Source of the DNA: Gammaproteobacteria bacterium
GTDB taxonomy: Bacteria; Pseudomonadota; Gammaproteobacteria; AKS1
Length of the DNA stretch: 64,000 nucleotides
Assembly (NCBI GenBank): GCA_027006175.1
Contig: JALTKS010000101.1
Span: 55,596-119,595 of the forward strand
Reading direction: 5' to 3'
The position numbers and the translations under genes were made by a program. Positions 38,668 to 48,691 of the stretch are shown piece after piece. Below the pieces are notes generated by a model. The model ran no database searches, was not told the origin of the DNA, and saw nothing but the letters and a program-made list of their open reading frames with translations. Each line of letters starts with the position of its first letter. The stretch's first letter is position 1.

Positions 38668-41600
38668 ATGCCGCAATCTGCACGGATTCGTGAAATCCCC
38701 TACAATTACACGTCTTTTACCGACCGCGAAATCGTGATTCGTTTCCTCGGTGAAGACATGTGGGAAACGCTCGAACAACTACGCGGTGAGCGGGTTACAG
38801 GCCGTTCGGCACGCATGCTTTTCGAGATTTTGGGCGATATGTGGGTGATTAACCGCAATCCCTTCATTCAGGATGACTTACTGGAAACTGCCAAACGACG
38901 TGATTCACTGACACATGCCCTGCATCACCGACTCGACCAGGTATTTGCCCGCGCCGATAATAATCCGCTAGCGATCAAACTGGCTGAAAAAACCCGTCAG
39001 GCGATTAGTGAATTTGAACAATGGTTTGATCAGCAAAAAAATACCCGTGATAACGTCCGTAGAAAACTCTCGCGTATTACCCGTACTGATAACATAGATT
39101 TCTCCGGTCTGGCGCGTGTATCGCATGCCACCGATGCCAGTGACTGGCGTGTTGAATACCCGCTGGTGATTATTTACCCTGACACGGAACAGGAAGTCAT
39201 TGAGGTCGTTAAAGCCTGTATCGACTGCGGACTTACTATCATCCCTCGTGGTGGTGGTACCGGTTATACCGGCGGTGCGATCCCCCTGTCACGCAACACC
39301 GCGATTATTAACACCGAAAAACTCGATGCCATTGGCACCATTCAACACCAACAACTTGAAGGCACTAACCAACAAGTTGCTACCATTAAATCTGAATGTG
39401 GTGTGGTCACACGCAGAATTAGTGAACATGCAGAAGCGCAACACCTGGCGTTTGCCGTTGACCCAACCTCACAGGATGCCTCGACCATTGGTGGCAATAT
39501 CGCCATGAACGCAGGCGGTAAAAAAGCCGTTGTCTGGGGCACCACCCTCGATAATCTTGTGTCATGGAAAATGGTTACACCGAATGCCACCTGGCTTGAA
39601 GTAGAACGACTCGATCATAATCTCGGTAAAATACATGATCAGGAAACTGTGCGCTTCCGCGTTACCGAATACAAAAAAAATGGTCACAGTAAAATCGGCG
39701 AACCACGCATACTGGAAATGCCCGGCGAGATATTTCGCCTGAAAGGTTTGGGTAAAGACGTAACCAACAAAACCTTAAACGGTCTGCCTGGCATTCAAAA
39801 AGAAGGCTGTGACGGGCTAATTACCTCGGCACATTTTATTCTGCATAAAAAACCGGAATTTACTCGCACTGTCTGTCTGGAGTTTTTTAACCCCGATGTT
39901 CAGCTCGCCGTCCCGGCGATTGTTGAAACAAAAGATTATCTTGATAACTATCAGGACATCATGCTCATCGGCATGGAACACCTTGATGAACGCTATGTTA
40001 AAGCCGTTAAATACAGCACCAAGGCACCACGCGCAGATTTACCTAAAATGGTTCTGCTGATTGATGTTGCCGGTGACGACAGCGATAAAGTAGCTGATGC
40101 CGCCTCCAATATTGTCAAAATGGCAAATGCACGTGGCGCCGAAGGTTTTATTGCTGTTAGTGATGATGCGCGAAAACGTTTCTGGTTAGACCGCGCCCGC
40201 ACGGCAGCGATTGCCGCCCACACCAATGCTTTTAAAATTAATGAAGACGTGGTGATTCCGCTTGATAAACTTGCCGAATACAATGAAGAAATTGAACGCA
40301 TTAATATTGAGCTATCCACACAGAACAAATTAAAAATTACTGACGCGCTGATTGAATACTTAAACAGTGATTTACTCGGCAGCAATTCATGTAGTGATTT
40401 TTCTGATACCGAGGAAAATGCCTCTATTCTCGCTGCCAAAAAAGCCGCCGCACTTGAGCACTTGCAGGCAACCAAAGATAAATGGCAGAGCATTCTCAAG
40501 CACCTTGATAGCAAGGCGGTCGATTTACCTGAATTATTATCACCTATCGATCCAGACAGTATTGCCGCAGATGCCAGTTTCTTTAACTTACTGCAACGAC
40601 GCAGTTTACGTATTTCATTCAGAGATACCGTTGAGAAGCCCTTAAAGGAAATTTACGCAGGACAAGATTTAATCGCCGTGCGTGAGCGTATTGATAAAAT
40701 ACATTCAAAATTACGCGACAGCCGTTTATTTGTTGCTACCCATATGCATGCAGGTGATGGCAACGTACACACCAACATCCCCGTCAACTCAAACGACTAC
40801 GAGATGATGCACAATGCCGACCGTATTGTTGAACGCATTATGGGTATTGCCACAAGCTTGGGCGGTGTGGTGTCGGGTGAGCACGGTATTGGTATTACTA
40901 AATTACAGTTCCTTGGCAAACCCGCCATTGAAGAATTTACCGACTACAAAAGCAATGTCGATCCTAAAGGGCATTTCAATAGCGGCAAGTTGCTTGAAGG
41001 TGCGGGGCTGGACAATGCCTACACCCCTTCGCTGCGCTTATTGGAACAGGAAGCCCTGATTCTTGAAGCCAGTGAACTGGGCGATCTTAACGCGGCGATT
41101 AAAGACTGTTTGCGCTGCGGTAAATGTAAACCGGTTTGTACCACGCATGTACCACGTGCAAATTTATTGTACTCACCACGTAACAAGATTCTGGCAACCG
41201 GGCTTATCATTGAGGCATTTCTTTACGAAGAACAAACCCGGCGTGGTTTATCGATTCGTCACTTTGATGAAATGAATGATATTGCTGATCACTGTACGGT
41301 TTGCCATAAGTGTGAAACCCCCTGCCCTGTGAATATCGATTTTGGTGATGTCACGGTTAAAATGCGCAGCATCCTGAAAGCCTATGGTAAGAAACGCACC
41401 AATATCGCTACACGCATGTCGATGGCGTATTTAAATGCCACCGATCCCACCACCGTAAAATTACTTTACAGTGGTTTAATTCGTGCCGGTTACGCAGGGC
41501 AACGCTATGCATCGCGGCTATTGCGTAAAATGGTACCGTTTAAAATTCCTACGCAGCCTAAAAACACCAATAAGCTCGCGTCTGTCTCGGTACAGTTTAC

Positions 41601-42513
41601 CCACCTTATTAGTAAACCCTTGCCAGCAACCTTACCCAAACGCACCATGCGTTCTATTCTGGCATTGGAAGACAGTAAGATTGTGCCGATTCTGCGTAAC
41701 CCGAATAAACTCAGTGAGAGCTCGGAAAGTGTTTTCTACTTCCCCGGTTGTGGTTCAGAGCGACTCTTTAGTCAAATCAGTCTCGCCACGCTTGCCATGC
41801 TTTATGAGCTAGGCACACAAACGGTTTTACCACCTGGCTATTTATGTTGTGGCTACCCGCAAACCTCGGCGGGTGATATTGAGAAAGGCAGTAAGATCTC
41901 AACCGACAACCAGGTGTTGTTCCATCGTATTGCCAACACGCTTAACTATCTTGATATTAAAACCGTGATCGTTTCCTGTGGCACCTGCATGGATCAATTA
42001 TTAAAATACCAGTTCAATAAAATATTCCCCGGCTGTCGTCTGCTCGATATTCACGAATACTTATTAGAAAAAAATGTCACCATGCCTGAGTCGGGTACCA
42101 AATACCTTTACCACGAGCCCTGTCATACTCCGATGAAAACGCATGACTCTATTGCGGTGGCAAATCAGTTATTAAGTTCGGACGTTAAATTAACCGATCG
42201 CTGTTGTGGTGAAGCCGGCACCTTTGCTATTTCAAGACCGGACATTTCATCGCAGGTGCGTTACCGCAAACAAGCCGAGTTGCATCAGGATATTGAGCTG
42301 GTTTCAGGTGAACAAAAAGCCAAACAAGGCAATGTTAAATTACTCACCAGCTGCCCTGCCTGCCAACAAGGTCTGTCTCGTTATACCGATGATACGGGCC
42401 TGGAAATTGATTACATTATTGTTGAAATGATGAATCACCTGCACGGTGAAAACTGGCAGGAAGAATTTACTACATCAATTGAAAACGGTGGTATCGAGCG
42501 CGTCTTGCTCTAG
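38668..42513 (+). CDS. FAD-linked oxidase / 4Fe-4S / CCG-domain fusion oxidoreductase (DUF3683-type, GlcD/D-LDH-like)
   Basis: PRGGGTGYTGGAIPL FAD-binding_4; HAGDGNVHTNIP and GVVSGEHGIG; CLRCGKCKPVC and CTVCHKCETPCP clusters; two CCG-type motifs. Confidence 0.9.
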   Translation: MPQSARIREIPYNYTSFTDREIVIRFLGEDMWETLEQLRGERVTGRSARMLFEILGDMWVINRNPFIQDDLLETAKRRDSLTHALHHRLDQVFARADNNPLAIKLAEKTRQAISEFEQWFDQQKNTRDNVRRKLSRITRTDNIDFSGLARVSHATDASDWRVEYPLVIIYPDTEQEVIEVVKACIDCGLTIIPRGGGTGYTGGAIPLSRNTAIINTEKLDAIGTIQHQQLEGTNQQVATIKSECGVVTRRISEHAEAQHLAFAVDPTSQDASTIGGNIAMNAGGKKAVVWGTTLDNLVSWKMVTPNATWLEVERLDHNLGKIHDQETVRFRVTEYKKNGHSKIGEPRILEMPGEIFRLKGLGKDVTNKTLNGLPGIQKEGCDGLITSAHFILHKKPEFTRTVCLEFFNPDVQLAVPAIVETKDYLDNYQDIMLIGMEHLDERYVKAVKYSTKAPRADLPKMVLLIDVAGDDSDKVADAASNIVKMANARGAEGFIAVSDDARKRFWLDRARTAAIAAHTNAFKINEDVVIPLDKLAEYNEEIERINIELSTQNKLKITDALIEYLNSDLLGSNSCSDFSDTEENASILAAKKAAALEHLQATKDKWQSILKHLDSKAVDLPELLSPIDPDSIAADASFFNLLQRRSLRISFRDTVEKPLKEIYAGQDLIAVRERIDKIHSKLRDSRLFVATHMHAGDGNVHTNIPVNSNDYEMMHNADRIVERIMGIATSLGGVVSGEHGIGITKLQFLGKPAIEEFTDYKSNVDPKGHFNSGKLLEGAGLDNAYTPSLRLLEQEALILEASELGDLNAAIKDCLRCGKCKPVCTTHVPRANLLYSPRNKILATGLIIEAFLYEEQTRRGLSIRHFDEMNDIADHCTVCHKCETPCPVNIDFGDVTVKMRSILKAYGKKRTNIATRMSMAYLNATDPTTVKLLYSGLIRAGYAGQRYASRLLRKMVPFKIPTQPKNTNKLASVSVQFTHLISKPLPATLPKRTMRSILALEDSKIVPILRNPNKLSESSESVFYFPGCGSERLFSQISLATLAMLYELGTQTVLPPGYLCCGYPQTSAGDIEKGSKISTDNQVLFHRIANTLNYLDIKTVIVSCGTCMDQLLKYQFNKIFPGCRLLDIHEYLLEKNVTMPESGTKYLYHEPCHTPMKTHDSIAVANQLLSSDVKLTDRCCGEAGTFAISRPDISSQVRYRKQAELHQDIELVSGEQKAKQGNVKLLTSCPACQQGLSRYTDDTGLEIDYIIVEMMNHLHGENWQEEFTTSIENGGIERVLL

Positions 42514-42515
42514 GT

Positions 42516-43244
42516 TTATCGGGGTAATACCACTGGCGGCTGGCGATTTAAATCCACATCGACCTCAACCTCATAAACAGAATGTAATAATGATTCTGTT
42601 AATACCTCGGTGGGTGAACCTTGTGCCACACACTCAGCACTTTTAAGTAAACACAGTTTATCGCAATAACGTGCGGCTAAACTGAGGTCATGCAACGCCA
42701 CGATTACGCCATTATTATTCGCCGCATAGTCTTTTAATACATTCATGACTGATAGCTGATAATGAATATCTAAATTTGCAACTGGTTCATCCACCAATAA
42801 AGCCTGTGGCTGACCAGCAAGCACTCGCGCTAACCAAACCCGCGCCCGTTCACCACCCGATAAATGATCAATGGTACGCTGTGAAAATTCAGTGATACCC
42901 GCCATCTGCATCGCCTGTTGTATGGCGACTTCATCACGATCATGCCAGGGCGTGCGACCAAGTGCGACCACTTCTTCAACTGAAATCGGCCAGGTGCTGT
43001 CAACCAGTTGTGGCTGTAAACCTACCATTCGAGCGCGCTCGCTTGAGGAATAAGATTCAAACAGGTTATTTTCAATCCGTATTTCACCGGAATAATCCTC
43101 AAGTCCTGCGAGTGTTTTTAATAAGGTTGATTTACCCGCACCGTTCGGGCCGATTAAACCAACTACCTCGCCTCGCTGCAATTGCATCGACACCGCATGA
43201 AGACGTGTATCTACCGTGAGTGATTGGGTTGCGATCAAAGCCAT
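42516..43244 (-). CDS. btuD: ABC transporter ATP-binding protein, cobalamin/iron-chelate type
   Basis: Walker A GPNGAGKSTLLKTLAG, signature LSGGERARVWLAR. Confidence 0.85.
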   Translation of the reverse strand: MALIATQSLTVDTRLHAVSMQLQRGEVVGLIGPNGAGKSTLLKTLAGLEDYSGEIRIENNLFESYSSSERARMVGLQPQLVDSTWPISVEEVVALGRTPWHDRDEVAIQQAMQMAGITEFSQRTIDHLSGGERARVWLARVLAGQPQALLVDEPVANLDIHYQLSVMNVLKDYAANNNGVIVALHDLSLAARYCDKLCLLKSAECVAQGSPTEVLTESLLHSVYEVEVDVDLNRQPPVVLPR

Positions 43245-44227
43245 CGCCTACTCTCCTTCACCACCAGCCAGATAAACAATGGTGCACCGAGTAACGAGGT
43301 GAGCACCCCTAACTTTAATTCCTGACCATAAGGGAGTAAACGCACAAAAATATCGGCGCTGCATACCAGTATCGCGCCAGCAAGTGCCGAGGGGATGAGT
43401 AATTGATCAGGACGATATTTTGTAAACGGTCGCAATAAATGTGGCACAATCAAACCAACAAAACCGATATTACCTGCCACCGACACCGATGCGCCAACAA
43501 GAATCGCCGTGCCTAATACCACCAGACGACTGCCCCGATTGACTGCCAGCCCCATACTCGCCGCAACCTGTTCGCCCAAGCCCAATGCTGCCAGCAAACG
43601 GCGTTGCGATAAAATGATTACCCCGCCCACCAGCAATGCCGGTGCTAACACATACAAACTATCTAAACCGCGATTCGATACCGAGCCTAATAACCAGAAC
43701 ACCAGTTCCTGCATCGCATAGGGGTTTGGTGCAAAGTTCAATACCACTGCCAGTGCCGCTCCAGCAATGGTCGAAATAGCCAGACCGGCAAGAATCACCA
43801 GCGATGGGCGACCGGTACCCGACAAGGCAAGCATTAACAACAATGCCACAAAGGCACCGATTAAACCGGCAAGCGTAATCGCTAAACTTCCCGCGGCGGC
43901 AAATAAACCAAAATAGAAAACCGCTGCCGCCCCCAATGCCGCCCCCTGACTCGCACCGACTAACCCCGGTTCAACCAAGGGGTTACGTAACAAACCTTGT
44001 AAAGCGGCACCACTCATTCCTAATGCTGCCCCGACAAACAAGGCAATTAAGGTTCTTGGCAAACGGATCTCACCAACAATAATCGCCTTCTCACTCACTA
44101 CACCCGAAACAAAATCAATTAAGCCACCAGGCACCGACACATGCACCGATCCCACCCACAGTGATAGCCATGCCACCAGGAGCAGTGCAATCGAGAGATA
44201 AGGCATTATTTTTATTTTGTGAACCAT
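43235..44227 (-). CDS. btuC: FecCD-family ABC permease (BtuC-like)
   Basis: RLPRTLIALFVGAALGMSGAALQGLLRNPLVEPGLVGASQGAALG; GFVGLIVPHLLR. Confidence 0.85.
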   Translation of the reverse strand: MVHKIKIMPYLSIALLLVAWLSLWVGSVHVSVPGGLIDFVSGVVSEKAIIVGEIRLPRTLIALFVGAALGMSGAALQGLLRNPLVEPGLVGASQGAALGAAAVFYFGLFAAAGSLAITLAGLIGAFVALLLMLALSGTGRPSLVILAGLAISTIAGAALAVVLNFAPNPYAMQELVFWLLGSVSNRGLDSLYVLAPALLVGGVIILSQRRLLAALGLGEQVAASMGLAVNRGSRLVVLGTAILVGASVSVAGNIGFVGLIVPHLLRPFTKYRPDQLLIPSALAGAILVCSADIFVRLLPYGQELKLGVLTSLLGAPLFIWLVVKESRRWL

Positions 44228-44994
44228 TTTTCTCGTAAATTACTTAATGTTTTAACTTGCTGCCATGTCCACGGACCGGGACATTGCCAACGCCCATCAT
44301 CAAGTACCAATACCGGTTTATTTAACATCGCACGTTTTAACGCCGGATGTTCAAACAACTGATTTGCCAGTGCCGGTGATGACGGTGCCGACCATAAAAT
44401 CGCATCCGGTGGATCTTGCACTAACTGTTCTAAATCCACCTTGCCGTATCCGTATTGTGTCACGTAATTACGCCAACCGGCGAATTGTAATAATTCATTC
44501 TCCAGAGTACCCGTACCCGTGGCATTGGCGTTAGCATTTAATAATAACAGTCTCGGGGCATCGACTGCAGCGGGTTTTACATCTGCAATTAGCGGTAATG
44601 ACGCTTGACGACCAAGTAAGTTAATAAATTGCTGCATATAGTCTTGCAGCGCCGCAATAGAACGCGGCAAGGCGGTTGTTTCAACATGCACGCCCAACTC
44701 TTTTAAACGGGCTCGTAATACACTGGCATTAAATTCACCCGTGATCACTAAATCCGGTTTAAGCTGCAGGATCTGCTCTAATGAACCATCATGTACCGGC
44801 CAGCCCTGTTGTTCTTTCGTGGTAGGGTATTGATATAACAGCGGTGACATTGCCACGACCTGATCGCGACTGGCGTAACGCGCCAACATCCAGTCACTGC
44901 AAATATCCAAAGACACTATCTTTTTATATTCAGCCGCTGACGAAAGTGATGCGAACAACATCAACACGGAAAGAATCCACAACCTAAATGTCAT
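44212..44994 (-). CDS. Periplasmic substrate-binding protein of a BtuF/FecB-like importer
   Basis: Signal peptide; KKIVSLDICSDWMLARYASRDQVVAMSP; start ATGA-overlaps the upstream hydrolase. Confidence 0.85.
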   Translation of the reverse strand: MTFRLWILSVLMLFASLSSAAEYKKIVSLDICSDWMLARYASRDQVVAMSPLLYQYPTTKEQQGWPVHDGSLEQILQLKPDLVITGEFNASVLRARLKELGVHVETTALPRSIAALQDYMQQFINLLGRQASLPLIADVKPAAVDAPRLLLLNANANATGTGTLENELLQFAGWRNYVTQYGYGKVDLEQLVQDPPDAILWSAPSSPALANQLFEHPALKRAMLNKPVLVLDDGRWQCPGPWTWQQVKTLSNLREKWFTK

Positions 44995-45845
44995 TTGCAC
45001 ACAGTCCTGGCAATAAAGTCAGCGGTCTCTTTCAGTGCCGGCGTATAAGATCGAAACGTACTCGATAATGAAATTAAAATATCAATATGATCCGTGTCTT
45101 TATAAAGTTTTACTTCTGCCGGAACACCAAGCCGCTTAGCACGCGCCGCCATGTTGATTGAGTTGCCAGGTTTTACTGCTTCATCATCCTCGCCATGCAA
45201 TAACAACATCGCCGGATCACCTTTGCTAACAAAGGTAATAGGCTGGGTGTTTTTTAAATCCGCCGCAGTGCTATAAATACGCTTCACATCTTCATCTCTG
45301 ATCGGCAAAAAATCATAAGGCCCTGCCAAACCAATCAAGCCACAGGGACGTTTTGTTCCTTTTGCTAATAAGGACTCATCAACCGCCGCCATTGCTGCAA
45401 TGTGAGCACCGGCAGAATGTCCCATCACAAAAATACGCTTTGGATTACCACCGTATTTTTGAATATTCTGTGCCACCCATTGATAAGCCGATGCACCGTC
45501 CTGCACAAACTCACGCCAGTCTACCCGTGGATATAAACGATAATCCGCAATCACCGTAATAAAACCTTGCGAGGTTAAAGCATCGGCAACAAAGGCATAC
45601 TCATCCTTACTGCCATACTGCCAACGACCGCCATAAAAAAACACCACTACATCAGCGTTCTTTTTTACTTGCCTGGGAATATGAATATTTAAACTCTGAC
45701 GCGGTTTATTACCGTAAGGTTTATTCAACACACTGGTATAGCCCTCATCACTGACCGTCGCATTAAGCATTTCCAGTGGCGAACAAGCACTCAGCCCCAA
45801 TAGACTCACAAAAGGAATAATGAATAGCAATAAACGATACGACAT
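44991..45845 (-). CDS. Alpha/beta hydrolase (carboxylesterase-like lipoprotein)
   Basis: Lipobox LSAC; VVFFYGGRW oxyanion region; GHSAGAHIAA nucleophile elbow. Confidence 0.85.
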   Translation of the reverse strand: MSYRLLLFIIPFVSLLGLSACSPLEMLNATVSDEGYTSVLNKPYGNKPRQSLNIHIPRQVKKNADVVVFFYGGRWQYGSKDEYAFVADALTSQGFITVIADYRLYPRVDWREFVQDGASAYQWVAQNIQKYGGNPKRIFVMGHSAGAHIAAMAAVDESLLAKGTKRPCGLIGLAGPYDFLPIRDEDVKRIYSTAADLKNTQPITFVSKGDPAMLLLHGEDDEAVKPGNSINMAARAKRLGVPAEVKLYKDTDHIDILISLSSTFRSYTPALKETADFIARTVCK

Positions 45846-45860
45846 GACTAAACCAGTTTA

Positions 45861-46412
45861 TTATTGTTTATGAAACGTAACAGCAATATCGCCCAACGTA
45901 TAACCAAACTTGCTTAAAGTCGCACGATTAATCAGGGTTTTATCATCAATCATGTGCATCCAGTAATCGTAATCCAGATCATAGGTACCGCTATCCGTTT
46001 CAGTTTTAATGGTGTAATTCCAGTGCATACTATTACCCCACACTTCACCCTTACCTTCACCGACTGAATCATTAGCCTTACCCGTGTAATGATGATCATC
46101 AATACGCGTTAAGGTCCAGCGGCGAACCTGCTTTGTACCATCATTAAAGGTAAAATTCTCCACAAACGTGCCGACATTGCCTTGCCAATTTGCCGTCATA
46201 TCAATCCGAAAACGCTTTTGTACTTCACCATCACGTCCCTGAAAAATCCCCCAGCCAGTTAAGTTACCCTGCAGGAATTTATTGAACTCAAATTGGGGGG
46301 ATTGATTTGCGTATGTCTTTGGTTCAACGCTGCTGCAGGAAATTAAAACCATTGAAGCAACGACAACTAATAGCAAACGAACATAGGATTTGACCTTCAT
46401 TGAGTACGTCAT
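45861..46412 (-). CDS. DUF3833-like lipoprotein
   Basis: Lipobox LISC; FNKFLQGNLTGWGIFQGRDGEVQKRF and YDLDYDYWMHMIDDKTLINRATLSKFG. Confidence 0.8.
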   Translation of the reverse strand: MTYSMKVKSYVRLLLVVVASMVLISCSSVEPKTYANQSPQFEFNKFLQGNLTGWGIFQGRDGEVQKRFRIDMTANWQGNVGTFVENFTFNDGTKQVRRWTLTRIDDHHYTGKANDSVGEGKGEVWGNSMHWNYTIKTETDSGTYDLDYDYWMHMIDDKTLINRATLSKFGYTLGDIAVTFHKQ

Positions 46413-46492
46413 TTGTAGTACTTCCTTTGTATCAATTTATTATTACAGAGATGATAAACCGTATTTTCTCATTAATCTGTCCCACAAACGAA

Positions 46493-46520
46493 AAAAGCCC
46501 CCAAAATGGGAGCTTTTTTC
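46493..46520 (-). terminator. Rho-independent terminator downstream of tRNA-Arg
   Basis: Minus-strand GAAAAAAGCTCCCATTTTGGGGGCTTTTTTC hairpin with T-run. Confidence 0.75.
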
Positions 46521-46527
46521 GTTTGTA

Positions 46528-46604
46528 TGGCGCGCCTGGAGCGATTCGAACGCCCGACCGCCTGGTTCGTAGCCAGGTACTCTATCCAGCTGAGCTACAG
46601 GCGC
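46528..46604 (-). tRNA. tRNA-Arg (anticodon ACG), CCA encoded
   Basis: Cloverleaf GCGCCTGTAGCTCAGCTGGATAGAGTACCTGGCTACGAACCAGGCGGTCGGGCGTTCGAATCGCTCCAGGCGCGCCA. Confidence 0.97.
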
Positions 46605-46673
46605 TTTAAGAGGCGAGCATTATCCTTGGAATGAGTGGGCGCGTCAAGATAAGTTATGGCTAATGTAGGGGAT

Positions 46674-46700
46674 AAAAAACCGCCCTACTGGGCGGTTTTA
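46674..46700 (-). terminator. Rho-independent terminator downstream of tRNA-Ser
   Basis: Minus-strand AAAACCGCCCAGTAGGGCGGTTTTTTA. Confidence 0.8.
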
Positions 46701-46704
46701 TGTA

Positions 46705-46794
46705 TGGCGGAGAGCGAGGGATTCGAACCCTCGATAGGGATTAACCTATACACCCTTAGCAGGGGCGCGCCTTCAGCCGCTCGGCCAGCTCTCC
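46705..46794 (-). tRNA. tRNA-Ser (anticodon GCT), CCA encoded
   Basis: Class II cloverleaf GGAGAGCTGGCCGAGCGGCTGAAGGCGCGCCCCTGCTAAGGGTGTATAGGTTAATCCCTATCGAGGGTTCGAATCCCTCGCTCTCCGCCA. Confidence 0.97.
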
Positions 46795-46830
46795 AAAAGA
46801 TGCGGTATTATATAGACAACCGCGCTCAGC

Positions 46831-46861
46831 AAAAAGCCCCAAACGTCTGTTTAGGGCTTTT
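46831..46861 (-). terminator. Rho-independent terminator downstream of csrA
   Basis: Minus-strand AAAAGCCCTAAACAGACGTTTGGGGCTTTTT. Confidence 0.8.
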
Positions 46862-46947
46862 ATTTACTGTCCTGTTCAATTTTACCTCGCTTACATGCAA
46901 GGTTGTATAAAAACTGTCCAGATTAGTCCTTTTAAATCCAAGCGAGA

Positions 46948-47136
46948 TTAACCCGCTACTTCCTTCCCGTCCTTTTCTTGCTGAATACGATCGTAAATTT
47001 CTTCACGATGTACACTGACATCTTTCGGCGCATTAACACCAATTCTTACCTGGTTTCCTTTAACGCCAAGCACAGTGACTGTCACCTCGTCACCAATCAT
47101 TAGCGTTTCGCCTACTCGTCTTGTCAAAATTAACAT
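46948..47136 (-). CDS. csrA: Carbon storage regulator CsrA
   Basis: [58 protein letters not shown] upstream of ATG at 47136. Confidence 0.99.
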   Translation of the reverse strand: MLILTRRVGETLMIGDEVTVTVLGVKGNQVRIGVNAPKDVSVHREEIYDRIQQEKDGKEVAG

Positions 47137-47374
47137 TGCCATTCTCCTGAATCGAACCAATACAACTGGGTGAGTCTTCCAGATTTCTCGCTATATATAA
47201 CGTCCACCCGAGTAAAATCTATACCCATTTTTTCCAAAAAGAAGCACTATAAAAAAAGTACTTATCCACTCACCCCTGAGTTGGCCGACCTTGGCCTGAT
47301 TATTATTATTTTTTAATACTAGTAGCTTGTACCCATACTATCTAGTAAACACGTATAATTAATAGGAGTTAATT

Positions 47375-48592
47375 TTATTCTTGTTCCAAATCAAAGGCTT
47401 GATGAAGTGCCCTTACGCCCAGTTCAAGATATTTTTCATCCACCACCACTGAAATTTTAATTTCTGAAGTAGAAATCATGCGAATATTGATGCTTTCTTC
47501 CGCTAAAGTAGAAAACATCTTACTCGCGATGCCAGCATGAGATCGCATTCCCACACCAACCAATGAAACTTTCACAATCTTATCATCACCAGAGACTTCG
47601 CGCGCGCCTAATTCCTTAGCAACTTGCTCAAGAACTTCCATGCCACGTTCAAAATCATTGCGATGCACCGTAAACGTAAAATCAGTGGTTGAATCAGCCG
47701 CCACGTTTTGTACGATCATATCAATTTCGATATTCGCATCGGCGACCGGTCCTAAAATGCGTGATGCCACACCCGGTTCATCGGGGACACCTAATATCGT
47801 CAATTTAGCTTCATCGCGGTTAAAGGCGATGCCTGAGATTAACGGTTGTTCCATTTTCTTATCCTCAACACTGATCAACGTACCGGATCCTTCTTCAAAG
47901 GAAGAGAGTACACGTAACGGTACGTTGTATTTGCTGGCAAACTCCACCGAGCGAATTTGTAATACTTTAGAACCTAAACTCGCCATTTCCAGCATTTCTT
48001 CGTAAGTAATTTGCGGTAATCGACGTGCTTCAGGCACAACCCGGGGATCGGTAGTGTAAACACCATCAACATCGGTATAAATCTGACACTCATCGGCATT
48101 TAACGCCGCCGCCATTGCCACCGCGGTTGTATCAGATCCACCTCGACCTAATGTGGTGATATTGCCTTGCTCATCAACACCCTGGAAGCCAGCAACAATC
48201 ACGACACGCCCTGCATCCAGATCGTCTCTTACCCGTGATGCGTCAATATTTTTAATGCGTGCTTTGCTATGAACATTATCGGTAGTAATACGCACTTGCC
48301 CACCAGTAAATGAACGTGCCGGACAGTCTCGCTCTTCCAGCGCCATACTTAATAAGGCAATAGTGACCTGTTCACCGGTTGAAAGTAGTACATCCATTTC
48401 ACGTGCAGCAGGTCGCTGACTGATTTCACCGGCTAAACCAACAAGACGATTTGTCTCACCGCTCATCGCAGAGACAACAATAATCATGTCATTGCCGGCT
48501 TTGCGCTCACGAACAACGCGATCAGCCACAACCTGGATACGTTCAACCGTTCCAACTGAAGTGCCACCAAATTTTTGGACTATTAACGCCAT
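47375..48592 (-). CDS. lysC: Aspartate kinase
   Basis: ALIVQKFGGTSVGTVERI; two ACT domains; alaS-lysC-csrA order. Confidence 0.98.
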   Translation of the reverse strand: MALIVQKFGGTSVGTVERIQVVADRVVRERKAGNDMIIVVSAMSGETNRLVGLAGEISQRPAAREMDVLLSTGEQVTIALLSMALEERDCPARSFTGGQVRITTDNVHSKARIKNIDASRVRDDLDAGRVVIVAGFQGVDEQGNITTLGRGGSDTTAVAMAAALNADECQIYTDVDGVYTTDPRVVPEARRLPQITYEEMLEMASLGSKVLQIRSVEFASKYNVPLRVLSSFEEGSGTLISVEDKKMEQPLISGIAFNRDEAKLTILGVPDEPGVASRILGPVADANIEIDMIVQNVAADSTTDFTFTVHRNDFERGMEVLEQVAKELGAREVSGDDKIVKVSLVGVGMRSHAGIASKMFSTLAEESINIRMISTSEIKISVVVDEKYLELGVRALHQAFDLEQE

Positions 48593-48691
48593 ACTGACCC
48601 ATTTACCCACACGGCAGAGAGTTCAAGAGAGCTCCGCGACAAAAGGTGGGAATTAAACACTAATTTAGATTGAATATAAAGAGTAAATTGC

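Noticed and set aside
39993-40514. 173-aa minus-strand ORF
   Set aside because: Antisense to the FAD/Fe-S oxidoreductase, Ser/Ala/Leu-rich shadow translation.
46413-46492. Possible cobalamin riboswitch for the BtuCDF-like operon
   Set aside because: The gap before the tRNA-Arg terminator is only ~80 nt and I saw no B12-box-like sequence.
46390-46910. Short plus-strand ORFs over the tRNA genes
   Set aside because: They overlap tRNAs and terminators; strings such as GAIRTPDRLVRSQVLYPAELQAL are well-known spurious translations of tRNA genes.
47161-47374. Small RNA or structured element between lysC and csrA
   Set aside because: Only short weak repeats (ggcc-N6-ggcc, agcact/agtact); not enough to call an RNA.
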